Of a DNA stretch of 64,000 nt, positions 17,907 through 27,837 are shown one piece after another. The stretch is from NCBI RefSeq assembly GCF_006494775.1, contig NZ_CP041146.1, positions 1,302,001-1,366,000 of the forward strand. The letters run 5' to 3'. The position numbers were made by a program, and so were the translations under genes. The stretch is from Nocardioides humi. GTDB lineage: Bacteria; Actinomycetota; Actinomycetes; Propionibacteriales; Nocardioidaceae. The notes under the pieces were generated by a model. It was not told the DNA's origin, did no database searches, and saw nothing but the letters and a program-made list of their open reading frames with translations. The first letter of the stretch is position 1. The number at the start of each line of letters is the position of its first letter.

Positions 17907-18518
17907 ATGCCGTACCCTCCCCTCGTGCGCAAGGCTCCGCAGCAGGCCCGGTCCCGGGAGATGGTGGAGCGGATCGTCGCCGCCGGTCGGACCGTCCTCG
18001 TCGAGCGCGGGTACGACGCCTTCAGCACCAACCGGGTCGCGACCGTCGCGGGGGTGAGCCCCGGCTCGCTCTACCAGTACTTCCCCGACAAGGCCGCGAT
18101 CCTCGCGGTGGTCATCGACCGCTACTGGGAGGAGGTCGCCGAGCGGGTCGCGGCGTCCCTGGCCGACCGGATCGGCGCGTTCGGCCCGTCGATGGTCCGC
18201 GACACCGCCGACGCCCTGCTCACCGCGCTCGAGGCGGACCGCGAGCTGCTCCGGGTGGTCGCCGAGGAGCTGCCGATCCAGCGCAGCAAGGAGCGCCGGG
18301 CCGCCCTCGAGCGGCGGGTCCGCGAGCTCGCGGCGACGTACCTCGCCGCCCGCCCCGACCTCACCCACCGACCGAGCCCGGCCATCGCCGCCTGGGTCGT
18401 GGTCAACGCGGTCGAGAACCTCGCGGTGCGGTGGGTGCTCGACCAGCCGTCCGTGGTGTCGCGCGAGCAGCTGCTCGACGAGATGGTCGCGCTGGTGGGC
18501 GGCTACCTGCTCGCTTGA
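17907..18518 (+). CDS. TetR-family transcriptional regulator
   Basis: 203 residues (GTG at 17925 is an alternative start). The N-terminal HTH is standard: RSREMVERIVAAGRTVLVER, FSTNRVATVAGVSPGSLYQY, FPDKAAILAVV. The C-terminal ligand domain has no special feature. It is divergent from the MpaB-like gene with the palindrome between them, so local autoregulation and control of that gene are likely. Confidence 0.9.
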   Translation: MPYPPLVRKAPQQARSREMVERIVAAGRTVLVERGYDAFSTNRVATVAGVSPGSLYQYFPDKAAILAVVIDRYWEEVAERVAASLADRIGAFGPSMVRDTADALLTALEADRELLRVVAEELPIQRSKERRAALERRVRELAATYLAARPDLTHRPSPAIAAWVVVNAVENLAVRWVLDQPSVVSREQLLDEMVALVGGYLLA

Positions 18519-18554
18519 GCTGCCGCTTCCGGCGCGTCCACTCGTCTCCACAGG

Positions 18555-19980
18555 TGTCATGTATCAGGACATCCCTGACAGTTCTGTATCAGTAGATTCC
18601 TGACGTTTGGGCGGCGTTGGGTCCTGACACTTCTGGCTCTGTTGAGCAGTGTCGAATGAACCTGTTGATCCCCGTGTCCGACTCGCTATCGCACTGTGGC
18701 CTGATGACGCTCCCCGCGGAGCGGTGTCCACCTTCTGTGCCGAACACGGGGTGTCGAGGGAAACGTTCTACATGCTCAGGCGGCGTGCGGCCGCCGACGG
18801 ACCAGCGGCGGCTCTGGAGCCGCGATCGAGGCGTCCGCGGACCAGTCCCAACAAGGTCGGCGACGATGCGCGTGAGCAGGCCCTGGGCGTGCGGGCAGCG
18901 CTGGAGTCTTCCGGCTTGGATCACGGGCCGATCAGCGTCCACGACAAGATGATCACGATGGGCTTTGAGTCCGTCCCGTCGGTCGCGACGCTGGCGCGGA
19001 TCTTCCGCGAGGAAGGTGTGGCGCGCAAGGAGCCTCGCAAGAAGCCGCGTTCGGCCTGGCGCAGGTTTGTGTATCCGGCCCCGAACGCGTGCTGGCAGAT
19101 GGACGCCACCGAATACGTGCTCACCGGCGGCAGGAAGTGCGTGATCTTCCAGCTCATCGACGACCACTCGCGCTACGCCGTCGCCTCTCACGTCGCGTGG
19201 GGCGAGACATCCGCGGCCGCGATCGTGGTCTTCGACAAGGCCGTGGCCGCGCACGGAGTCCCACAACGGCTGCTGTCTGACAACGGGACAGCGCTCAACC
19301 CCTCCCGACGCGGATTCGTGGGCCAGCTTGTCGAGCACGTGTCGTCCTTGGGCGTCGAAGCGATCACCGGCAAGCCCTACAAGCCCACCACTCAGGGCAA
19401 GAACGAGCGCTTCCACCAGACCCTGTTCCGCTACCTCGACAAGCAGCCCCTGGCCGCCACGCTCGCCGAACTCCAGGCACAAGTCGACGCATTCGACCTG
19501 ATCTACAACACCGAGCGCCCCCACCAGGGACTGCCAGGCCGCATCACGCCCCAGACCGCTTGGGAGGCCACCGAGAAAGCCGAAGCGCCACGCCCCAAGC
19601 CCGAGGAGCCCTTCCTCGTCCAGGCCGCCACCAAGCGACTTCAGCCCTCGACAGCACCGCAGGACCTGCCGGCCGGCACCAGTCTCAGGAGGTTGAGCAC
19701 CGCGGGCACCTTCATGCTGGCCGGAGTCAACTACAAGGTCGACGGACGCTACGGCTTCCAGCAAGTCCTGGTCATCGTCGAGGGCGACACCATCACCGTC
19801 GCCGACCTCGAAGGCGAGATCCTCATCGAGCACCAACGCGCCCCCGCCGGCGTCCGATACGTCGGCAACGGCCGACCACCCGGAGGACGCGGACCCGAAG
19901 AAGTGTCAGGGAAGTCCTGAGACACCTTCTGTCAGGGATGTCTTGATACAGAACTGTCAGGGATGTCCCGAGACATCACA
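18555..19980 (+). mobile_element. IS481-family insertion sequence, intact, with 14-bp target duplication
   Basis: 1426 bp. The left end starts TGTCATGTATCAGGACATCC and the right end read inward starts TGTGATGTCTCGGGACATCC; about 43 of the first 51 positions match, with CCTGACAGTTCTGTATCA shared exactly. CTCGTCTCCACAGG is repeated at 18541-18554 and 19981-19994 as the target duplication, within the long range known for IS481. It landed 28 bases from the SOS box of the DUF222/HNH gene. Confidence 0.92.
18649..19920 (+). CDS. IS481-family transposase
   Basis: 423 residues. An N-terminal homeodomain-like HTH (GVSRETFYMLRRRAA) precedes an integrase/DDE core with CWQMDATEYVL (first Asp), RLLSDNGTALNPS (second Asp) and GKNERFHQTLFRYL (Glu), then a C-terminal beta-rich tail. 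It is complete with intact terminal repeats, so potentially active. Start ATG 18655 or 18649 region (MSNEPVDPR). Confidence 0.94.
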   Translation: MSNEPVDPRVRLAIALWPDDAPRGAVSTFCAEHGVSRETFYMLRRRAAADGPAAALEPRSRRPRTSPNKVGDDAREQALGVRAALESSGLDHGPISVHDKMITMGFESVPSVATLARIFREEGVARKEPRKKPRSAWRRFVYPAPNACWQMDATEYVLTGGRKCVIFQLIDDHSRYAVASHVAWGETSAAAIVVFDKAVAAHGVPQRLLSDNGTALNPSRRGFVGQLVEHVSSLGVEAITGKPYKPTTQGKNERFHQTLFRYLDKQPLAATLAELQAQVDAFDLIYNTERPHQGLPGRITPQTAWEATEKAEAPRPKPEEPFLVQAATKRLQPSTAPQDLPAGTSLRRLSTAGTFMLAGVNYKVDGRYGFQQVLVIVEGDTITVADLEGEILIEHQRAPAGVRYVGNGRPPGGRGPEEVSGKS

Positions 19981-20007
19981 CTCGTCTCCACAGGACATCC
20001 CGTCTGT

Positions 20008-20023
20008 TCGAACATTTGTTCGA
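20008..20023. promoter_or_regulatory. LexA (SOS) box
   Basis: TCGAACATTTGTTCGA is a perfect match to the actinobacterial LexA consensus TCGAAC-N4-GTTCGA. A -10-like TAGGAT follows at 20033-20038, and the DUF222/HNH start is 50 bases downstream, so LexA would cover the promoter. Confidence 0.85.
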
Positions 20024-20072
20024 CTCTTGTGATAGGATCGACGGACGTCGACCACTCGGGAAGGTCCGCATC

Positions 20073-21345
20073 ATGACCCTCGCTCCGCTTGTTCAGCAGC
20101 CGTTGCTGGCCGCGGTGGAGACATGTCGCGAGGCGCTGGCCGAGGTCGCAGACGCCCAACCGCTGTACCTGTCGACCACCGAGAAGGAGCAGTTGCTGAT
20201 CCAGGCCACGCGACTGGCGGCGCAGGTCGAGGAGCTGCGGCTGCGGACCCTGGCCGACGCAGGTGATGTGGCTGTTGTTCACGGTGCGCGGGACACAGCC
20301 GCGTGGCTGGCCCACGCCGCCCACATCGACCCCGCGCCCGCCCGAGCCGACCTCCACCTCGCCCACGCGCTCGAGCAGCGACCGCACGTGGCCGAGGCGA
20401 TGCGCACCGGGACGGTGAGCCCAGCGCAGGCACGCGTGATCACGGCGGCCGTCGGGGATCTGCCCGACCGGCTCGGGCCCGAGATCCTCGACGACGCCGA
20501 GGCCCGGCTGGTGGCCTATGCCGCCGAGTTCGCGCCCGCCGAGCTGCGCCGTCTGGGACGGCGGATCCTCGACGTCCTCGCCCCGGAGCTCGCCGAGGCC
20601 GAGGAAGCCAAGCGTCTGGAGCGCGAAGAGGCAGCCGCCCGCGACAAGGCGTCGTTGAAGTTCCGCGACCTCGGCGACGGCAGCTCACGCCTGTCCGGGG
20701 TCCTGCCCACCAGCGCCGTCGAACGGCTCAAGACCTACCTCGACGCCCACACCAACCCCACCCGACGTACCCCGAGGATGCAGAGACGGTGGGGACGGTG
20801 GACGGGAATCCTGATCTCGCGCGGACCCCGTTCCACCGCCGCCGGGCCTGGGCGTTCATGGACCTGCTCGAGCTCATCGACCCCGACGCGCTGCCCGTCC
20901 ACGGCGGGGACGCCACCACCGTGGTGGTGACCATCGGTATCGACGAACTCCGCACCGACCTCGCCACCGCGGGATCCTCACCACCGAGGGCGAAGAGCCG
21001 ATGTCGGCGTCCGAGGCACGGCGTCTGGCCTGCCAGGCCAAGATCCTCCCGGCAGTCCTCGACGGCCGGGGCCGGGTGCTCGACCTCGGCCGCTCCGCAC
21101 GACTCTTCCAACCCGCCCAACGGGTCGCGATCCGCCTGCGCGACCACACCTGCCGGGCTGAGGGCTGCACCATCCCCGCCCGCTGGTGCCACCTACACCA
21201 CCACGACCCCTGGTCACGCGGCGGCACCACCGACCTCGACCGAGCCGTCACCCTGTGCGCACACCACCACCAACGCATCCACGACCACGCCTACACACAC
21301 GAACGCATGCCCAACGGTGACATCCGCTTCCACCGACGCACCTGA
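20073..21345 (+). pseudogene. DUF222/HNH endonuclease (13E12-like), two single-base frameshifts
   Basis: The DUF222 part starts MTLAPLVQQPLLAAVETCRE and includes ARDTAAWLAHAAHIDPAPAR. The frame shifts near 20771-20776 (continuing as PEDAETVGTVDGNPDLARTP) and again near 20971 (continuing as ILTTEGEEPMSASEARRLAC). It ends with the HNH module CRAEGCTIPARWCHLHHHDP and TLCAHHHQRIHDHAY. Two added bases give 424 residues, normal for the family. These multicopy genes are linked to DNA damage in mycobacteria, consistent with the LexA box. Both breaks may be sequence errors. Confidence 0.82.
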
Positions 21346-21390
21346 GGGCGTCGCAGGACGACGCTCGATGCGCGGGAAGCCCAGCCGTCG

Positions 21391-22035
21391 TCAGGAGTGG
21401 CGGCCGGTCAGCGCCATGCCGACCCCGAGGCCGATCATCGACGTGCCTCCGACGGCGCCGAGCACGCTGCCGCGGCGCTCGGAGGCGACGAACCAGTCGC
21501 GCGCCCGGCCGGCGGCCAGCGCCCACACCGAGTCGCAGAGCAGGCCGATCAGCACCGCCACGGCGCCGAGCACGAACATCTGGGCGGGGACGGCGGCCGC
21601 GCCGGCCGAGCGGTCCACGAACGGCGGCAGCATGGCCGCGAAGATCATGAAGCCCTTGGGGTTGCTGACACCGACCACGAAGCCCTGGCGGAAGGCCCGC
21701 CAGCCCGCGACGGGCGACGGCGTCCCGGGAGCGCCGAAGCGCAGCTCGCGGCGGTGCCGGAGGGCCTGCACGCCGAGCCAGACCAGGAACGCCGCGCCGG
21801 CGAGCTTGATCACCGTGAAGACCAGCTGCGACTCGGCCACCACCGCCCCCAGGCCGAGGCACACCAGGCTCATCACGACGAAAAGCCCCGCCGTGTTGCC
21901 GGCGACGCTGGACAGGGCGACCCGCTGGCCGTAGGAGACGGCCCGCCCCACCACGAAGACGACGCTCGGGCCCGGGATGACGATGAGCACCAGCGCCGCG
22001 AGCCCGAAGCCGAGGAGCTGGTCGAGGCCGATCAC
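21391..22035 (-). CDS. LysE/RhtB-family amino-acid exporter
   Basis: 214 residues from GTG 22035, six hydrophobic helices. Family motif VIPGPSVVFVVGRAVSYGQR at the end of helix 1 and GVSNPKGFMIFAAMLPPFVD in the middle. These inner-membrane proteins export amino acids or related metabolites. The start overlaps the stop of the upstream small membrane protein (GTGA); both lie downstream of mca on the same strand. Confidence 0.9.
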   Translation of the reverse strand: MIGLDQLLGFGLAALVLIVIPGPSVVFVVGRAVSYGQRVALSSVAGNTAGLFVVMSLVCLGLGAVVAESQLVFTVIKLAGAAFLVWLGVQALRHRRELRFGAPGTPSPVAGWRAFRQGFVVGVSNPKGFMIFAAMLPPFVDRSAGAAAVPAQMFVLGAVAVLIGLLCDSVWALAAGRARDWFVASERRGSVLGAVGGTSMIGLGVGMALTGRHS

Positions 22036-22277
22036 GACTCGTCGTCGCGCTCGACCGGCTCGTCGCCGTAGACGCCGGCGTCCTTGGCCCGGGCCGCGGT
22101 GCGCAGGCTCCGGGTCAGCGCCCAGCCGATGACGGCGACCGCGACGATCAGCCCCACGAAGATCCAGAACGCCGTCCAGCCGGCCACGATGTTCGTGTCC
22201 TGGTCGACCGGCTCGTCCTTGGCGAGCACCAGCGACTCGGTGACGACGTGGACGACGGTGGCGACGGCGGCATGCAT
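22032..22277 (-). CDS. Small single-helix membrane protein
   Basis: 81 residues with one membrane helix (AFWIFVGLIVAVAVIGWAL) and a charged C-terminal tail (YGDEPVERDDES). It follows mca by 12 bases on the same strand and overlaps the exporter start. Such a small protein next to mca is common in actinomycetes; function unknown. Confidence 0.75.
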   Translation of the reverse strand: MHAAVATVVHVVTESLVLAKDEPVDQDTNIVAGWTAFWIFVGLIVAVAVIGWALTRSLRTAARAKDAGVYGDEPVERDDES

Positions 22278-22289
22278 GGCGCCAGTGTG

Positions 22290-23189
22290 TCAGGAGCCGG
22301 GCGTGACGCCCGCGAAGAGGTCGTCCTCGGGCGTCGGGGACGGGACGTGGCTCACCACCAGCTCGTAGTCCTCGGTGGGCCACACGTCCTGCTGAATCTC
22401 GCGCGGGATGGCGAACCAGTGGCCGTCGGGGTCGATCTGGGTGGCGTGCGCCAGCAGCGCCTGGTCACGGACGCCGAAGTAGTCGCTGCACGGCACCCGC
22501 GTGGTGATCCGCGCGTCCCAGTCCGGCTCCGGCTTCCACTCCTTGAGCCGCTCCTCCCACGGCGAGTCCAGGCCGTGCTCGAGCATCGCGTCGTGCAGCG
22601 CCTGCATCCGGGGCCGGTTGAACGAGTGGTGGTAGTAGAGCTTCAGCGGCTGCCAGGGCTCCCCCGCGCCGGGGAACCGCTCCGGGTCGCCGGCCGCCTC
22701 GAAGGCCGCGACGCTCACCTCGTGACAGCGGATGTGGTCGGGGTGCGGGTACCCGCCGCGCTCGTCGTACGTCGTCACGACGTGCGGCCGGAACTCCCGG
22801 ATCAGCCGGACCAGTCGCTCGGTCGCCTCCTCCAGCGGGACCAGCGCGAAGCAGCCCTCCGGCAGCGGCGGCTTCGGGTCGCCCTCGGGCCAGCCGGAGT
22901 CGACGAAGCCCAGCCAGGACTGGGAGATCCCGAGGATGTCGCGCGCCCGCTCCATCTCCTGGCGGCGCACCTCGGTGATATTGGCGAGGATCTCGGGACG
23001 GTCCATCTTCGGGTTGAGGATCGACCCGCGCTCGCCGCCGGTGCAGGTGACCACCCGCACGTCGGCGCCCTGGGCGGCGTACATCGCCGTCGACGCGGCG
23101 CCCTTGCTCGACTCGTCGTCGGGGTGGGCGTGGACGTGCATCAACCGCAGCCCGGAGCGGTCGGTGGCGGGCGCGTGCGTGGTGGGCAT
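22290..23189 (-). CDS. mca: Mycothiol S-conjugate amidase
   Basis: 299 residues from ATG 23189. LmbE/PIG-L zinc-amidase motifs: [13 protein letters not shown] near the N-terminus and [13 protein letters not shown] in the middle. Mca cleaves mycothiol S-conjugates to mercapturic acids during detoxification. Features separating it from MshB are the SSKGAAS after HPDDE and the C-terminal [14 protein letters not shown]. The mycothiol biosynthetic deacetylase MshB is also in this window at 48473-49396. Confidence 0.93.
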   Translation of the reverse strand: MPTTHAPATDRSGLRLMHVHAHPDDESSKGAASTAMYAAQGADVRVVTCTGGERGSILNPKMDRPEILANITEVRRQEMERARDILGISQSWLGFVDSGWPEGDPKPPLPEGCFALVPLEEATERLVRLIREFRPHVVTTYDERGGYPHPDHIRCHEVSVAAFEAAGDPERFPGAGEPWQPLKLYYHHSFNRPRMQALHDAMLEHGLDSPWEERLKEWKPEPDWDARITTRVPCSDYFGVRDQALLAHATQIDPDGHWFAIPREIQQDVWPTEDYELVVSHVPSPTPEDDLFAGVTPGS

Positions 23190-23230
23190 GCCCCCCATCG
23201 TAGGGAGCCGCCGCATGGGAGCATGGATCG

Positions 23231-23638
23231 GTGAGCACTCCGGCCGACAACCTCTCCGAGCGGTACGGCGCGCCGTCCCGCGGCCGTCGTACCGCCCTCG
23301 TGGTCGGTGCCGCCGCGGTCGCGGTCGCGTTCCTCGGCTGGCTGCTGTGGGCGATGCTCTTCCACGCCAACCCGGCGGTCTCCTCGGAGGAGATCGGGCA
23401 CGAGGTCGTCGACGATCACACGGCCACGATCCGGGTCCGGGTGACGTACGGCGACGGGCCGGTCGACGCGACCTGCGTCGCGCGCGCGATCTCCCACGAC
23501 AAGGCGGTGGTGGGCGAGCAGACGGTCACGCCGGGCCGCGAGGGCGCCGTGCAGGAGATCACCGTGCGCACCGAGCGCCGGGCCACGACGGTGGAGTGGA
23601 TCGGCTGCAAGGCGGCCGGACAGCCGCGCTACCGGTAG
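23231..23638 (+). CDS. DUF4307 membrane-anchored protein
   Basis: 135 residues from GTG 23231. One N-terminal membrane helix ([20 protein letters not shown]) and an extracytoplasmic beta-rich domain with two Cys ([23 protein letters not shown]). Found beside mca and greA in many actinomycetes; role unknown. It diverges from mca. Confidence 0.85.
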   Translation: MSTPADNLSERYGAPSRGRRTALVVGAAAVAVAFLGWLLWAMLFHANPAVSSEEIGHEVVDDHTATIRVRVTYGDGPVDATCVARAISHDKAVVGEQTVTPGREGAVQEITVRTERRATTVEWIGCKAAGQPRYR

Positions 23639-23700
23639 ACTCGAATGTTCATGTACCTGGACAGGTACGCAGGTACGCGACGAGCAGTACAGGAGCACCC

Positions 23701-24204
23701 ATGACGCAGACCGACCAGAGCAGCCAGACCATCTGGCTGACCCAGGACGCGTACGACAAGCTGCAGGCCGAGCTGGAGCATCTCCAGGGCCCCCGGCGCG
23801 CCGAGATCGTGGCCGAGATCAGCGCGGCGCGCGACGAGGGTGACCTGAAGGAGAACGGCGGCTACCACGCCGCGCGCGAGGAGCAGGGCAAGAACGAGGC
23901 CCGCATCCTCCAGCTCAAGGACATGCTGCGCCGCGCCGAGGTCGGCGAGACCCCTCCCGACGACGGCGTCGTCGAGCCGGGCATGGTCGTGACCTACAAG
24001 TTCGAGGGCGATGACGACGACGAGGCGGAGTCGTTCCTCCTCGGCGCGCGCGAGATCGAGCCCGACGGGCTGACCGTCTACTCCCCCCAGTCGCCGCTGG
24101 GCCAGGCCATCAACGGGCGGAGCAAGGGCGAGACGGTGAGCTACGAGGTCAACGGCAAGCCGCAGACCGTGATCATCCTGGACGCCCGGCCCTACGTCGC
24201 CTGA
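23701..24204 (+). CDS. greA: Transcription elongation factor GreA
   Basis: 167 residues. The N-terminal coiled-coil has the conserved acidic tip (RDEGDLKENGGYHAAREEQG) and the C-terminal FKBP-like domain ends SPLGQAINGRSKGETVSYEV. GreA rescues stalled RNA polymerase by stimulating transcript cleavage. Its 3' end overlaps the convergent AI-2E family gene by 13 bases. The leader contains a GTAC...GGTAC...GGTAC pattern of unclear meaning. Confidence 0.96.
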   Translation: MTQTDQSSQTIWLTQDAYDKLQAELEHLQGPRRAEIVAEISAARDEGDLKENGGYHAAREEQGKNEARILQLKDMLRRAEVGETPPDDGVVEPGMVVTYKFEGDDDDEAESFLLGAREIEPDGLTVYSPQSPLGQAINGRSKGETVSYEVNGKPQTVIILDARPYVA

Positions 24205-25586
24205 GCCTCCGCCACACCGTCCGAGCCGCCGGTCCCCTCCTCGGGGGCCGGCGGTTCGGCCATCTCGGCCAGGTGCAGGACGACGGCGTTGGCCGCGGCG
24301 GCGAGGGGTACGGCGACCAGCGCGCCGGCGACCCCGGCGACCAGGACGCCGCAGGCGATGGCGAGGATGACGCCGAGCGGGTGCAGCGAGACCCAGCGGC
24401 CGAGCAGGAACGGCTGCAGGACGTGGCCCTCGAGCTGTTGGACACCGACCACGACGGCGAGCATGAGCAGCGCCGTCAGCGGGCCCTGGTCGACGAGTGC
24501 GACCAGGATCGCCACGCTGCCGGCGATCGTCGCGCCGATCATCGGGACGAAGGCGCCCAGGAACACCAGCACGCCGATGGCGAGCACGAACGGGACCTTC
24601 AAGATGGCGGCGCCGATCGCGATGCCGACGGCGTCGACGAGCGCGACCATCACCGTGGCCCGGACGAACTGGACCAGCGAGATCCAGGCGACCTTCCCCG
24701 AGCTGTCGACCCGCTCGCGCGCGGCCCGCGGCGCCAGCCGGACGACCCAGGACCAGATCCGGTCGCCGTCGGCGAGGAAGAAGTAGGTCGCGAAGAGGGC
24801 GATGAAGAAGCCGGCGACCACGTGACCGAGGGCCGCGCCGACCTCGGTGACCTGGCTGACCACCTCGCCGTCCTGCGAGCGCTCGCGGATCATGTCCTGG
24901 GCGCTCTTGATCCAGTCGTTGATCTGCGAGTCGCTGGCGTTCAGCGGCCCGTCCTTGAGCCAATCCCGGATCTCCTCGAGCCCCTTGACCGTGGAGTCGG
25001 CCAGGTCCTGGGCCCCCGCCGCGACCTGCTGGCCGGCGAACGTCAGCAGCGCGCCGACCACGACGAAGCCGGTGATGACGACGAGCAGCGCCGACAGCCC
25101 ACGGGGTACGCCGACGCGGGTCACCGCGTGCACGAACGGCGCCGCGAGCGCGCTGATGAGCAGCGCCACCGCGAGCGGGACCGTCACGACCGAGAAGTAG
25201 CCGACCAGCCGCAGGATCAGGTAGCCCGCGCCGGCGATCAGCAGCAGCCGCCAGGCCCAGCCGGCCGCGAGGTCGAGGCCGTACGGCACCTCCGCCCGGC
25301 GCAGGTTGGACGGCCCGGTCGCGAACGTCGGCTGCTCGTGCCGGCGCTCCTCCCGCTCCTCGCGGAGCAGGGCCCACTGGTGGGCGAAGCGGCGGAACAG
25401 CCGCTCCTCCCGCTCCCCCTCGTCGGGACCCAGCGGCGGCTCGTCCTCCTGCGCCTCGGCGACCGCATGCTCCTGGGCGGGCTCGGTCGACCGCGGAGCG
25501 GGCCGCCCGGCCGGCCGCTCAGCCTGCTCGGCCTGCTCGTCGGGGTCGGCCGGCTCGTCGGGCTCGGTGGTGCCGTCGCTGGTCAC
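24192..25586 (-). CDS. AI-2E (PerM/TqsA) family transporter
   Basis: 464 residues. A long acidic cytoplasmic N-terminus of about 95 residues, then about eight helices with the family segments FFIALFATYFFLADGDRIWS and PMIGATIAGSVAILVALVDQ, and the C-terminal HPLGVILAIACGVLVAGVAG. Members export small molecules or ions; substrate not determined. It precedes metB by about ten bases on the same strand. Confidence 0.9.
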   Translation of the reverse strand: MTSDGTTEPDEPADPDEQAEQAERPAGRPAPRSTEPAQEHAVAEAQEDEPPLGPDEGEREERLFRRFAHQWALLREEREERRHEQPTFATGPSNLRRAEVPYGLDLAAGWAWRLLLIAGAGYLILRLVGYFSVVTVPLAVALLISALAAPFVHAVTRVGVPRGLSALLVVITGFVVVGALLTFAGQQVAAGAQDLADSTVKGLEEIRDWLKDGPLNASDSQINDWIKSAQDMIRERSQDGEVVSQVTEVGAALGHVVAGFFIALFATYFFLADGDRIWSWVVRLAPRAARERVDSSGKVAWISLVQFVRATVMVALVDAVGIAIGAAILKVPFVLAIGVLVFLGAFVPMIGATIAGSVAILVALVDQGPLTALLMLAVVVGVQQLEGHVLQPFLLGRWVSLHPLGVILAIACGVLVAGVAGALVAVPLAAAANAVVLHLAEMAEPPAPEEGTGGSDGVAEAQAT

Positions 25587-25595
25587 CCGGTCAGG

Positions 25596-26762
25596 CTAGA
25601 CGGTGGTGGCCAGCGCGCGGTCGAGATCGGCGAGCTGGTCCTCGGAGGTCTCGATGCCGACGCTGAGCCGGACCAGGTCGGCGGGGACCTCCAGGTCGGT
25701 GCCGGCCACGCTGGCGTGGGTCATCCGCCCCGGGTGCTCGATGAGCGACTCGACGCCGCCCAGCGACTCCCCCAGCGTGAACACCTTCGTGGCCGCGCAG
25801 ATCGCGAGCGCCTGCTGCTCGCCGCCCTTCACGCGGAAAGACACCATGCCGCCGTACCTCCTCATCTGCCGCGAGGCCACCGCATGGCCGGGGTGCTCGG
25901 GCAGGCCGGGGTAGATCACCTGGCTGACCGCGGGGTGGTCGGTCAGGAAGTCCGCGATCCGCTCGGCGTTGTCGCTGTGCCGCTCCATCCGCAGCGCGAG
26001 GGTCTTCAGGCCGCGCAGCACCAGCCACGCGTCGAACGGGCCGGCGACGCCGCCGATGGAGTTCTGGTGGAAGCCGATCGTCTCGGCCAGGCCGGCGTCG
26101 TCCACGACGAGCGCGCCGCCGACGACGTCGGAGTGGCCTCCGGCGTACTTCGTCGTCGAGTGCACGACGATGTCGGCGCCGAGGGCGAGCGGCTGCTGGA
26201 GGTACGACGACGCGAAGGTGTTGTCGACGACGAGCAGCGCGCCCGCGTCGTGGGCCACCGCCGCCAGCGCCTCGATGTCGCCGATGGAGAGCAACGGGTT
26301 GGTCGGCGTCTCCAGCCACACCAGCGTGGTGCGGCCGGGCCGGATCGCGGCACGCACGGCGTCGACGTCGGTGACCGGCGCCGGGCTGTGCTCGAGACCC
26401 CAGTTGGTGGCGACCTTGTCGAAGAGCCGGAAGGTGCCGCCGTAGGCGTCGTCGGGGAGCACCACGTGGTCGCCGGGCCGGCACAGCGCCCGGATCAGGG
26501 TGTCCTCCGCCGCCAGCCCGGAGGCGAACGCGAACCCGTGCGCTCCGCCCTCCAGCGCCGCCAGCGTCGACTCCAGCGCGGTCCGCGTGGGGTTGGCCGA
26601 GCGGCTGTACTCGTAGCCGCCGCGGAGCCCGCCCACGCCGTCCTGGGCGTAGGTCGAGGTCGCGTAGATCGGCGGGATCACCGCGCCGGTCGTCGGATCC
26701 GGCGCGTAGCCGGCGTGGATGGCCCGGGTCTCGAATCCGGCGTTGTCGAGGTTCTCGCTCAC
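25596..26762 (-). CDS. metB: Cystathionine gamma-synthase / PLP Cys-Met metabolism enzyme
   Basis: 388 residues. The start [20 protein letters not shown], the PLP-lysine motif [18 protein letters not shown], and [20 protein letters not shown] near the C-terminus are typical of the trans-sulfuration family. Cystathionine gamma-synthase makes cystathionine from an activated homoserine and cysteine; cystathionine gamma-lyase is a close alternative that sequence alone does not exclude. Confidence 0.9.
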   Translation of the reverse strand: MSENLDNAGFETRAIHAGYAPDPTTGAVIPPIYATSTYAQDGVGGLRGGYEYSRSANPTRTALESTLAALEGGAHGFAFASGLAAEDTLIRALCRPGDHVVLPDDAYGGTFRLFDKVATNWGLEHSPAPVTDVDAVRAAIRPGRTTLVWLETPTNPLLSIGDIEALAAVAHDAGALLVVDNTFASSYLQQPLALGADIVVHSTTKYAGGHSDVVGGALVVDDAGLAETIGFHQNSIGGVAGPFDAWLVLRGLKTLALRMERHSDNAERIADFLTDHPAVSQVIYPGLPEHPGHAVASRQMRRYGGMVSFRVKGGEQQALAICAATKVFTLGESLGGVESLIEHPGRMTHASVAGTDLEVPADLVRLSVGIETSEDQLADLDRALATTV

Positions 26763-26845
26763 TCGGCGAGCCTACTCAGGCCTACTCAGGCCCGCCCTCG
26801 ACCACACGCGCCGTGACAAAGCGAGCAGATGCTCGTTTCTCGGAT

Positions 26846-27787
26846 GTGACCGTCCTCACCCGGCTGCTCGCCGCCGTCGTCCTGCCCAGTCTGCTCGCGC
26901 TCGGCGTGCTGGCGGCGCTGCCGACCCCTGCCGCCTCCGCCGCGGCGTACGACGACGACCCGGACCCGCTGCGCGGCCTGCTCCTGCCGCCGCTGGACGG
27001 CGTGGTGGCCCTGTTGGCGCCGATCCCGGTGCCGGCGACGCCGTACACGGGCGATGTCTGCGCCAGCGGCGCCGATGCCTGCATCGACGACGTGGTCGCC
27101 CGGATGGAGACCCGGCTCGAGCGGCTCACGGGCGAGTGCTCGCACAGCGCGATCTTCTCGCTGGCGTACCTGCGGGTGACCGAGAACGTCCGCGACGCGG
27201 TGCGCAGCGGGTACTTCGACGACCGCGCCTGGCTGAACCGGGTCGACGCGGTGTTCGCGGAGCTGTACTTCGACGTCACCGGCCGCTGGGAGGCGGGCGA
27301 CCGGACGGGCATCCCGGCCGCGTGGCGGATCGCGCTGCAGGCCGAGGACGACCGGGCGATGAGCGGGCTGGGCAACTTCCTGCTGGCGATGAACGCCCAC
27401 ATCAACCGCGACTTCCCCCACGTCCTCGCCACCGTCGGCCTCGCCGGCCCGGACGGGAGCCACAAGAGGGACCACAACCGCTACAACAACCGTCTCGACA
27501 GCCTCTACGCACCGGTGTTCGCCGAGGAGGCGACCCGCTTCGACCCGACCTTCGACGACATCGACGCCGGCACCGCCGAGGAGGCCGTCGCCGGCGTCGT
27601 CATGCGCGGCTGGCGGGAGATGGTGTGGCGGCACGCCGAGGCGTTGGTGCTCGCGAGGACCCCCGCCGCGCGCAGGCTCGTGGAGAGGGAGATCGAGCTG
27701 TACGCCGCGCTCCAGGCCCAGCTGATCCGCGCCGTGTTCGTGGCCGGGCCGGCCCAGCGCGACGCCTGGTGCGCCGCCCACGGCTGA
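26846..27787 (+). CDS. DUF5995 secreted protein
   Basis: About 313 residues from GTG 26846; an earlier in-frame GTG at 26813 would add 11 residues. A signal peptide ([20 protein letters not shown]) ends near AAA. The mature part contains the DUF5995 pattern: [54 protein letters not shown] with conserved His, and [16 protein letters not shown]. Function unknown; the conserved His/Asp residues suggest a metal site. Confidence 0.85.
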   Translation: MTVLTRLLAAVVLPSLLALGVLAALPTPAASAAAYDDDPDPLRGLLLPPLDGVVALLAPIPVPATPYTGDVCASGADACIDDVVARMETRLERLTGECSHSAIFSLAYLRVTENVRDAVRSGYFDDRAWLNRVDAVFAELYFDVTGRWEAGDRTGIPAAWRIALQAEDDRAMSGLGNFLLAMNAHINRDFPHVLATVGLAGPDGSHKRDHNRYNNRLDSLYAPVFAEEATRFDPTFDDIDAGTAEEAVAGVVMRGWREMVWRHAEALVLARTPAARRLVEREIELYAALQAQLIRAVFVAGPAQRDAWCAAHG

Positions 27788-27837
27788 GCCGGGCCCCGTC
27801 GCGGCCGGGGGCTTGCGCACGAGGAGACAATGGAGGC

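Noticed and set aside
23641..23690. Repeated GTAC motifs upstream of greA
   Set aside because: Short, irregularly spaced and not a clear dyad or riboswitch; left as a note in the greA entry.
26827..26842. CGAGCAGATGCTCG-like palindrome at the DUF5995 start
   Set aside because: It overlaps the alternative start region and has no regulator gene nearby; likely chance.
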